Under the pieces are notes generated by a model that had not been told where the DNA came from, ran no database searches, and worked only from the letters and a program-made list of their open reading frames with translations. Below are positions 9,601-15,510 of a stretch of DNA of 64,000 nt, piece after piece. The position numbers and the translations under genes are program-made. How positions within the stretch are numbered: position 1 is the first letter of the stretch; each line of letters starts with the position of its first letter. Source of the stretch: Giardia muris. Lineage: Eukaryota; Fornicata; Diplomonadida; Hexamitidae. The DNA lies in assembly GCA_006247105.1 (NCBI GenBank), contig CM016925.1, positions 186,001 through 250,000 on the forward strand, written 5' to 3'.

Positions 9601-9754
9601 TACTCAGCCGTCATACACAGCAGCCGTGACCGCAGGGGTGCGCCAGGCCGAGCGTCTCTTCTTCTGCGAGGAGGACGCGGCAACCCTGACCGGCCAGCTT
9701 GCCGACGGCGTCCTTGACTCTCTCCTGCGCGAGGTGGCGAGCGAGTTTCTGTAA
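6641..9754 (+). CDS. large low-complexity hypothetical protein
   Basis: Protein of 1037 residues whose ATG follows CCAGTAAAAA, an A-rich initiator. Residues 1-90 are strongly basic (RRKQGSVKSAHAKGTRPKK). The middle is probably disordered, with Pro-, Glu- and Gly-rich tracts (FFQGGGGGGG near 615, DEQLDEQLDFVDD near 685, and a Gln/Ala repeat near 800). The last 190 residues look folded: DEELGCYVDLFCCFLKNPNH, then a helical segment ending ..LLREVASEFL. I recognise no domain. The gene starts 49 bp after its upstream neighbour and ends 7 bp before the next ATG. A scaffold or cytoskeletal role is conceivable but unsupported. Confidence 0.75.
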   Translation: MSQPQVVRQLSSATPGKIIVVKEQAPRPLRSNSSLGERRAPSASAGRRKQGSVKSAHAKGTRPKKTRRTGTPKRARVPEQSGQPGQRTPDRARDNSFKDMLLRALVARMHTDGPFLSAMSRSATPSGPPIPGYFGTAQAEDELVKKLKRAVIDTLHEEGFAGREASPRPVAASQTREFGVETERLPIRDDYERQLEDLLGETNIPGTTVDDYQEPVKSGRTRSPSWAEKSESVPVITQVAVDHLERLPHNIQPRTVKRRDGEEKEEEDRSFVSQELHNAIEITSELARILPQRGHGSGVARAVASLNATINTLYHAYRGEAQDPREQREATKDLRETREPRETTTGAAARLEDALFDYPEVPERVIQEIERAVAGYARRHPGLTEAQEREIFAREIDRYIVEEARRRPDDVALALTSSSIASSRVEALTGPVRPPTNPWAGHRPGVEPTEPSMTLPEPSEVLYQDQVTVPVPLPAPVTTTAPSRSSSTDPTQMSLADYTHIPVPAIEKVRPTVSASDSVDYGVQRTNFDREAQQQSLKVSPPPARSYAEMGDTADFEYGDGLSASAEGVAPRRRSSPGDYHFDDLGADQLRARQEPSGLTEHSELDLGAFFQGGGGGGGRPHFDGVSAQELEDESSDVAHYRRAAARTYSETAPFFERRADLGLGQPVVPLVLEAPGRDLDEQLDEQLDFVDDAESDSESDMEAELEPKPDDISVPSGPDSATPRASHEGKAKPDTEAARISEIAETVETGELYPNGQGERDSISTSMSVTASTPPVLPSEEEEKEEREVVVKEETQVQAQAQVQAQTQAQTPGAAVASPDGRSPSLSPESARLIQQAEELEPEPRQPLLYEPDPNYTDEELGCYVDLFCCFLKNPNHPDVSLERLVDTDGGSRLSPLFDCCVAALKDVGLRLVSLLNRVEITGCDALKEDYEDNRGFYRFQLVSRLATVSPLLLDEQFKASLAEALAVNEAELRQRIHRYLREAVSTQPSYTAAVTAGVRQAERLFFCEEDAATLTGQLADGVLDSLLREVASEFL
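8678..8701 (+). repeat. two tandem 12-bp copies in coding sequence
   Basis: CTCGATGAACAG occurs twice head-to-tail, encoding LDEQLDEQ within the acidic part of the 1037-residue protein. The copies are identical, consistent with a recent slippage duplication. Confidence 0.75.
9029..9074 (+). repeat. CAR/GCA-type low-complexity repeat encoding Gln/Ala/Val/Thr
   Basis: Degenerate hexamer-like units (CAAGTG, CAGGCA, CAAGCA, CAGGTA, CAGGCG, CAAACG) encode alternating Gln with Val, Ala or Thr. Such tracts tend to vary in length between isolates. Confidence 0.65.
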
Positions 9755-9761
9755 ATTTGGG

Positions 9762-10316
9762 ATGGCGACGGACGAGGACGCCGTCGTCCAGGAGATCGTC
9801 CAGCTCGTCGGTTCGAGCCCGGACCAGGCATCGATTGAGCGTTCACTCTCGCGTGAGCACGTCTCAGGGACACTCTCCGAGATCTCGTTGATACCTCAAC
9901 ACAATAGTGGGAGTGGTGGGCTGAATGAGTCGACTCTCTCCCCCCACACCCTTCCACGTGTCCCATACGTTTCATCGAGCCTATTGCGTACGACTGCCAC
10001 GAATCCCACGACCGCACCGGTTCCTATTTCGTCTCAAAGGAGTACCGAACCAGATCTTCTATCGCAAGCGCCTTCAGTCTCCTTGGCTGGCCAAACGACT
10101 AGATCAATCCCTGGTGCAATGGATAGCTTCCTCGAGGCCGAAGGGGCGCTCCTACGTGAAGTCCACGACCGTTCCCAGACATTGACGCGTGCGATTGGTG
10201 AGTTCCTAGTTATGTTTCGTGAGCGACAAATCTCTGCTCGAGACCGTCTGATTTCAAACGTCGATGCGATCTTCGATAGCGTTATCCAAAGTGTCGGAAG
10301 AGGTGCGTCGTCGTAG
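9762..10316 (+). CDS. hypothetical protein
   Basis: Protein of 184 residues starting MATDEDAVVQEIVQLVGSSP. The start at 9762 lies 7 bp after the upstream stop; earlier in-frame starts fall inside that gene and are rejected. The N-terminal third is acidic and helical; the middle is Ser/Thr/Pro-rich; the C-terminal part (FLEAEGALLREVHDRSQTLT to the end) could form a helix or short coiled coil. No membrane segment or known domain. Its last 63 bases overlap the 3' end of the convergent ankyrin gene. Confidence 0.65.
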   Translation: MATDEDAVVQEIVQLVGSSPDQASIERSLSREHVSGTLSEISLIPQHNSGSGGLNESTLSPHTLPRVPYVSSSLLRTTATNPTTAPVPISSQRSTEPDLLSQAPSVSLAGQTTRSIPGAMDSFLEAEGALLREVHDRSQTLTRAIGEFLVMFRERQISARDRLISNVDAIFDSVIQSVGRGASS

Positions 10317-11186
10317 TCGCGCGAAGGCGCTTTTTGCTCGTCTTAATCCGGAAAGGATGAAAGAGTATGTGCCTTTCCAAGCGCGTCTAAACCACCCGGT
10401 CCACCTAGTCCATCCAGTCCACCCCTCCTCCTTCTCCCTCTCCTTCAAGGGCGCTACTGTCACCGTCTCCATGTCCGTCCCCTTCTTCTCCGGTTCTCCC
10501 TGTCGGACCCCAATCCTCGCCACCCCGCCTGGAACCGTCCGCTTCGCTACCTTTCGCGTCTCATTCATCATCTTTGCCATTGAAATAGGGGTTGGAGAGG
10601 CCAACGGTAACACGACGTCCAAGATGGCCGGATAGGTTTCAACCCCAACACGGTGCCCCTTCAAAGCCGCCAAGATCTGGATGCCATCAGAACCGCCACC
10701 CTTCACGTTCCTCATTGCCATTTCTATGTCCTTTTCAGTCAGGCACGTCGATTTCTCCAACAGCATCCGAACACAGTCCAGGTGCCCATGGGCGGCCGCA
10801 TACGTCAACGCTATCCACCCTTTGAGGTCTCTCACCCCTTCGAGAAGGAGAAGGGGCTCTATGCAGCTGACGTGCCCAGCACTTGCTGCGACCATCAATG
10901 CGGTCCTCCCATCCGGCAGGACGTAGCGCTCTTCATGCCGTGCTAGCGCCGCACAGACTTCTGCGTTTCCGCTCCTCGCCGCCAATAGTAGTGCTGTCCA
11001 ACCCTCGGCGTCTCCGAGCGAGTACTCGAATGGTTGCAGTAGACGAACGACGGCCAAGTGCCCGGCCTGGGCCGCGAGCATCAGCCCTGTCAGCCCCTGG
11101 GCGTCGGCGTGTCGCTTCCAGGTCTCCACGTGAGCCCGGACGAAGTCAACATCCCCCTTTTCGCATGCCTCGAACCACGAGGACAT
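10254..11186 (-). CDS. ankyrin-repeat protein with basic tail
   Basis: Protein of 310 residues. Residues 1-150 form about five ankyrin repeats with the usual signature (GLTGLMLAAQAGHLAVVRLL, GWTALLLAARSGNAEVCAAL, GRTALMVAASAGHVSCIEPL, GWIALTYAAAHGHLDCVRML). The tail is Lys/Arg- and Trp-rich (GWTGWTRWTGWFRRAWKG) and could associate with a membrane surface or an acidic partner. Ankyrin-only proteins are an expanded family in Giardia, used for protein-protein contacts and often seen at the cytoskeleton. The start at 11186 lies 24 bp from the divergent protease-like gene, with an A-run between. The 3' end overlaps the convergent gene. Confidence 0.85.
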   Translation of the reverse strand: MSSWFEACEKGDVDFVRAHVETWKRHADAQGLTGLMLAAQAGHLAVVRLLQPFEYSLGDAEGWTALLLAARSGNAEVCAALARHEERYVLPDGRTALMVAASAGHVSCIEPLLLLEGVRDLKGWIALTYAAAHGHLDCVRMLLEKSTCLTEKDIEMAMRNVKGGGSDGIQILAALKGHRVGVETYPAILDVVLPLASPTPISMAKMMNETRKVAKRTVPGGVARIGVRQGEPEKKGTDMETVTVAPLKEREKEEGWTGWTRWTGWFRRAWKGTYSFILSGLRRAKSAFARLRRRTSSDTLDNAIEDRIDV

Positions 11187-11210
11187 GTTTCGGAATCAAA
11201 AAAAACAAGG
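11187..11210. promoter_or_regulatory. 24-bp divergent intergenic region with A-run
   Basis: The gap between the ankyrin gene and the cathepsin C-like pseudoenzyme contains an eight-base A-run (AATCAAAAAAAACAAGG), the AT-rich initiator type used by Giardia. It must serve both directions. Confidence 0.5.
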
Positions 11211-12644
11211 ATGCTGGGGCTGCTATTCATCGCCGTCCCCGTTTCCGCCGCTGCTGCTGTCGCCGTCACCCGCTGCTACGAGCCGCAGGTCCTCGGGACG
11301 TGGCGCCTCCGGGTCAGTGGGTACGACTTCAGGCCGGAGGCGGGAACCGATAGGATAGTTTGTCCACCCTCCATCGAGGCCTCTCAAAGTCTTCTTATCC
11401 GCCTGGAGCAAGGTGGCATTCTGATTGACGAGGCGACTGGAGCGAGCGGGACATGGTCGATGGGTGGCACCCAGGCGTTGGAAGCACATCTGCTTGGCTA
11501 CACCTACATGTTCAACTTCGCTTATGAGGAGAACGCAACCCACACAATTAGCCACTGCTGGCGCTCGGAGCCCGGAAGGGGCTGGGCGAGCAGTGAGCGA
11601 GTACTGCCCGAGGCGATTGCATGCATCTCCGCAGAACTTCTCGAGGCGGAGAGTCCTAATCTTGAGACGATACTCCCGAAGAACGAAAGCTTCTTACATA
11701 CCGAATCGGACTTCCGAGCGCAGCCAGTCGTCACTTCGGTCGGTTCAGTGGGCTCAGACGATGCGATAAAGACGAATTTTAGTTGGGCTGACGTTGATGG
11801 GACAAGCTTTCTGCCACCCACCCAATCGCAAGGCGCTTGCAATTCCAGTTTCGCTATCAGCGCTCTTAGAGCAATGATGAGTCGAGTAATGATCCAGACG
11901 AATAGGACGAGCCCGATCGGTGTCACTCAGTTCTTCTCTTTACAGCACGTTCTCGATTGCAACTTCTATTCCCAGGGTTGTGAGGGCGGGCTTCCGGAGC
12001 ACGTGATAAGGTTTGCGAGAGAGCATGGGGTCTTGGTGGAAGAAGACTACTACATCTCTTATGTCTCGTCTGACGATGGCGAAGCACATGCTTGCCAGGT
12101 TAAGAAGGGTTCGGGTCCAAACAATCAACGCTATTTCTTCACTGCCGGCCAGCCTCTTGGCGGTCATTCCGGTGCAGTCTTTGATCCCATTGAAATTCAA
12201 CGAGAAGTCCAGAATCATGGCCCAATCCCGATCGGAGTCGACCTGACCGATGGGTACGATAATGATACGCTTGGAGGTGATCACCTGTTTACGGGCGAGA
12301 AGTACAGCACATACAACGAGGCCAACCATTATGTCCTCTTGGTAGGCTGGGGAACCGAAAATGGTACCGATTATTGGGTGGTCCAGGACCCGCGTGATAG
12401 CCAAGGTAACTTTCGGAAGGTCCCTAGAGGCCAGAACAGATATGGGATCGAGTCTGCACCGACCGTTCTCTACTGGGTCAAGGAATCCCCGAAGAACCCT
12501 CCCAGGCGCCTCACTGTCCGCAAGGTCTACGTCCTTCTCCTCTTCATCGGCTCGATCATCCTAGCCGCCCTTGCCTTGGCCCTCATCATCGCCATTCTTG
12601 TTGTTAGGTTCCGTCGCCCGAAGTTCCGGCCGATCGTGGCATGA
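11211..12644 (+). CDS. cathepsin C-like membrane protein, catalytically degenerate
   Basis: Protein of 477 residues: N-terminal hydrophobic signal (1-18), an exclusion-domain-like region (22-140; VLGTWRLRVSGYDF, GTWSMGGTQA), a papain-like domain (about 190-425) and a C-terminal membrane helix (about 440-465) with a short Arg-rich tail. It is paralogous to the intact protease at 13853, but key residues are replaced. The catalytic Cys is Ser213 (QGACNSSFA), the catalytic Asn is Asp393 (VVQDPRDS), and the Asp that begins mature cathepsin C, five residues before the first Cys, is absent (Val17). His373 (NHYVLLVGWG) and Gln207 remain. It is therefore probably a pseudoprotease, or possibly a serine-type variant as in Plasmodium SERA proteins. 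Confidence 0.85.
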   Translation: MLGLLFIAVPVSAAAAVAVTRCYEPQVLGTWRLRVSGYDFRPEAGTDRIVCPPSIEASQSLLIRLEQGGILIDEATGASGTWSMGGTQALEAHLLGYTYMFNFAYEENATHTISHCWRSEPGRGWASSERVLPEAIACISAELLEAESPNLETILPKNESFLHTESDFRAQPVVTSVGSVGSDDAIKTNFSWADVDGTSFLPPTQSQGACNSSFAISALRAMMSRVMIQTNRTSPIGVTQFFSLQHVLDCNFYSQGCEGGLPEHVIRFAREHGVLVEEDYYISYVSSDDGEAHACQVKKGSGPNNQRYFFTAGQPLGGHSGAVFDPIEIQREVQNHGPIPIGVDLTDGYDNDTLGGDHLFTGEKYSTYNEANHYVLLVGWGTENGTDYWVVQDPRDSQGNFRKVPRGQNRYGIESAPTVLYWVKESPKNPPRRLTVRKVYVLLLFIGSIILAALALALIIAILVVRFRRPKFRPIVA

Positions 12645-12698
12645 GTGCACCGCCCTCGCGCACGTGTCGTATGTCGCATGTCACATCTCGCATCGTGT

Positions 12699-13334
12699 TT
12701 AGTTCCCATTCGCTTGTCTTTCAAGCTGGGCGAAGATGTCGTCATCGTCAGCCTGAGAGCCTGGAAGCTCGACCATATCATCACGATCGTTCTCACGGAT
12801 CAATGACTCAAGCTCCTCGTTAAGGGCGACGGAGTCGACGTTTCTATTGGTGAACCTATTGATGTCCTTCCTAGTCGCGTTGATCTCCATGATATGTTCT
12901 TGCATGCGGTCGAAGATGTCTGGAAGCTTCTCCTTCATGCAAGTGGCCTCGTCAATGGCGCTGAGGGCGTCCGAGACGTTTCCAAGGCTGAGGGCGAGGT
13001 CAGCCTGGTGCATCTTCGAATGCATCGCCCTAATTGCCTCACGAATCCCGCCCATCTTGTTCTCGATATCCTCAATCTCATGTTCGATGTCCTGCTTTTC
13101 GAGGAGGATGAGTTTCGCGGCCTTCTCGTCCTGCTTCACGACGTCTCGCGCCTTCTCTCGCAGCTCGGCCTTCTTGTCGTACGCATGCAGGAGCTCTGCC
13201 TTTGCCTTGTCGAGGCGCGTCTCCATCTCGGCCGCCTTGGCTCCGAGCTCACGGATGGCCTCCAGAGCTCGAGCCTTCTCCTCGGCGGCCTTCTTCTCGC
13301 TCTTCTTGTCGTTCTTCTTTCCAAGAAGTCCCAT
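12699..13334 (-). CDS. Snf7-family (ESCRT-III)-like protein
   Basis: Protein of 211 residues, almost entirely helical. A basic first half (MGLLGKKNDKKSEKK...) and an acidic second half ending ADDDDIFAQLERQANGN follow the charge layout of ESCRT-III/CHMP proteins. The central region (LEKQDIEHEIEDIENKMGGI, then AMHSKM...ALSAIDEA) resembles the Snf7 helices 2-4, and the C-terminal helix could act as a MIT-interacting motif for Vps4. By family it would form membrane-remodelling filaments at endosomal or peripheral-vacuole membranes. Any charged helical protein could give a similar impression, so a profile search should decide between Snf7, Vps20 and a generic coiled coil. Confidence 0.55.
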   Translation of the reverse strand: MGLLGKKNDKKSEKKAAEEKARALEAIRELGAKAAEMETRLDKAKAELLHAYDKKAELREKARDVVKQDEKAAKLILLEKQDIEHEIEDIENKMGGIREAIRAMHSKMHQADLALSLGNVSDALSAIDEATCMKEKLPDIFDRMQEHIMEINATRKDINRFTNRNVDSVALNEELESLIRENDRDDMVELPGSQADDDDIFAQLERQANGN

Positions 13335-13390
13335 CCCTAACTATTTATTCAAAAGGCTCTAACAAACTGCCCAATCGAAGCCAAAGTAGA

Positions 13391-13807
13391 ATGTCTCATA
13401 AGGGGCAGGGACAGGGGAGAACCAGGAAGACCCGTGCCTTGGAGCGCCGGCTACAGACACTCAATCGCCGCGTGGAGGCACTCCGGACGGAGATTGAGAA
13501 GCGGACAAAGGAAAATAAGGGTTTGAAGAGCAACACGGTCAATGATCTACTAGACGAGCTGCAGGACGTGTATGATGAGCTCGCTACTATTCGGCATAAG
13601 TTGAGTCTTCAGAAGACGCAAGAAGAAGGAAAGGAGATGGATCGTGTCCTTAAACAGGTCGGGCTTCATCTCGATCCCTTGATCCAGACATGTGAAGAGA
13701 CACTCACCGAGATCCAAGGCCATTGTAAGCCTCGTCCTGAAGACCGCCTTCGGATCGAACGGGAGTACGCTGACCTGCTATCTGAGCTTGCTGATGGTCG
13801 CGAATAA
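13391..13807 (+). CDS. coiled-coil hypothetical protein
   Basis: Protein of 138 residues starting MSHKGQGQGRTRKTRALERR; in-frame codons upstream lie in the divergent Snf7-like gene and are rejected. The basic N-terminus is followed by heptad-rich helix (LERRLQTLNRRVEALRTEIE and onward to LSLQKTQEEGKE) and an acidic end. No known family. It sits between the ESCRT-III-like gene and the active cathepsin C-like gene, 45 bp before the latter. Confidence 0.65.
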   Translation: MSHKGQGQGRTRKTRALERRLQTLNRRVEALRTEIEKRTKENKGLKSNTVNDLLDELQDVYDELATIRHKLSLQKTQEEGKEMDRVLKQVGLHLDPLIQTCEETLTEIQGHCKPRPEDRLRIEREYADLLSELADGRE

Positions 13808-13852
13808 CGTCTTTGACGTCTCTGACGTGAATGCTGCGTATGCCGCCTAAAA

Positions 13853-15478
13853 ATGCTCTTTCCTCTTCTCCTCTCTTGCGCACTTGCAGATTTCCCAGTC
13901 CGTTGCCTTCCAGACCAGGTCCTTGGGACATGGGAGATCAACGTAACGGACTTCGATCGGCCCGTCATCAACGACGGCGTCGTGTGCCCGTCGACGCTGA
14001 AGTCAACGGCAACAAGACGTAGGATCACGTTGCAAAGCCCCAACGTTGCCATCGATGAGGATGACGGCGCCGTCGGGACGTGGTCGATGGTTTACACTCA
14101 AGCTATTCGTTTGGAACTCGGAGACACTCGATTCCTCTTCTACCTTGATTGGGAGGTACTCCCGGACACTGAGGTCTTGTCGCATTGTGCACGCTCGTCC
14201 CCCAAGAACTCCTGGGCCATGAAGCTCGGAGTGACTCACCGCTATCGCGCTTGTATTCAGGCACGGAATGTGCATCCCATTTCCGATAAGACAGACTCAA
14301 TCCATGATCCATCGAATCCAGGCCCAATACATCGACAGGGTACCGATAGGATCTTTATCCCACATTACTTGCCAGTCCCAGTACCCGTTGGAAAGACTTA
14401 CCGCCGATTACAAACGGAAGGGAAGCTCAAATATAACAGCTTTAAGGCCCGTGCGGGCGCTGGTACGAGTGACTCTCTTCCGGCCAGCTTCGATTGGCGT
14501 AACGTTGATAATGAGAGCTTCTTACCCGAGGAGGTTGCTGATCAAGGGAGTTGCGGTTCCTGTTATGCTGCCAGTACTCTATGGACGATGATGTCGCGTG
14601 TGATGGTCGCCAGTGGTCGAAAAGACCTTCTTGGGAATGTGAAGAAGCTCTCTCTCGAACACGTCGTGGACTGTAATGCATATACCCAGGGCTGTGATGG
14701 CGGCTTCCCGGAGTTAGTGGCGCAGTTTGCAGAGGAGTATGGAATCCTCACCGATGACCAATATTATTCGCCTTATGTCGCTGGTACTGGAATGCCTGCA
14801 ACCTGTATGGCCCCAGAGTTCTTGCAAGGAGAGCGTTACTATTTCACTGCCGGGAGGCCCATCGGAGGTTACTTTGATGGCTTGACACCGGTGGAGGAGA
14901 TGCAGTTGGAGGTCTTGCGACATGGCCCCATCGTTGTCAATGTATATGGGTCATCCCAAGCGTTCAGGGATTGTCAGAGCACGTATACCTCGGACGATGG
15001 GGAAGGAGGAGAAGGCGGGGATTATTTGGACTATCTCGATCATGCGGTCATGATTATTGGTTGGGAATATGATGAGACTCAAGGAGAGACGTACTGGTTG
15101 GTCCAGAACTCATGGGGGAAGGATTGGTGCGAAGATGGTGTGACCAAGATTAAGATGGGAAGCAATGAGTTTGGGATTGAGTCGTACCCGGTTACTTTCT
15201 ACTGGTGGTCTACTGGCCCTGTGTACTATGACGAAGGTCTTTTCACGATCGATGCGACGGCCTTCTACACCTGTGTAGGGATCATTGTCGCTCTGCTCCT
15301 TCTAGTCATCGGTTTGATCATTGGGATGATCTTTGTTGTCAAGAAGACTGCAAAGACGATGAAGATAGGCCTGTATCGTCCTATCTTGGCCGAGGAGACC
15401 ACGGCCTTCGACTTGACTTCGGCACCTCTTGACACAGACCTTATCTCGACTCAGCAGGAGACAAGTGCTTCTTATTGA
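13853..15478 (+). CDS. cathepsin C (dipeptidyl peptidase I)-like cysteine protease, membrane-anchored
   Basis: Protein of 541 residues: signal peptide (1-12, MLFPLLLSCALA), exclusion domain (13-140), propeptide-like linker, papain-fold catalytic domain (about 208-450) and one C-terminal membrane helix (about 472-496) with a 45-residue cytosolic tail. The catalytic set is intact: Gln231 and Cys237 in DQGSCGSCYA, His397 in DHAVMIIGW and Asn419 in VQNSWGKDW. Predicted signal cleavage leaves Asp13 at the new N-terminus, five residues before the first Cys, as in mammalian cathepsin C, where that Asp binds the substrate's free amino group. It should remove N-terminal dipeptides in lysosome-like vacuoles, and cyst-wall processing is a plausible role. 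The C-terminal anchor is unusual for the family. Confidence 0.92.
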   Translation: MLFPLLLSCALADFPVRCLPDQVLGTWEINVTDFDRPVINDGVVCPSTLKSTATRRRITLQSPNVAIDEDDGAVGTWSMVYTQAIRLELGDTRFLFYLDWEVLPDTEVLSHCARSSPKNSWAMKLGVTHRYRACIQARNVHPISDKTDSIHDPSNPGPIHRQGTDRIFIPHYLPVPVPVGKTYRRLQTEGKLKYNSFKARAGAGTSDSLPASFDWRNVDNESFLPEEVADQGSCGSCYAASTLWTMMSRVMVASGRKDLLGNVKKLSLEHVVDCNAYTQGCDGGFPELVAQFAEEYGILTDDQYYSPYVAGTGMPATCMAPEFLQGERYYFTAGRPIGGYFDGLTPVEEMQLEVLRHGPIVVNVYGSSQAFRDCQSTYTSDDGEGGEGGDYLDYLDHAVMIIGWEYDETQGETYWLVQNSWGKDWCEDGVTKIKMGSNEFGIESYPVTFYWWSTGPVYYDEGLFTIDATAFYTCVGIIVALLLLVIGLIIGMIFVVKKTAKTMKIGLYRPILAEETTAFDLTSAPLDTDLISTQQETSASY

Positions 15479-15510
15479 CGAGAATGGACATGAACAAATG
15501 GAGTAAAATC

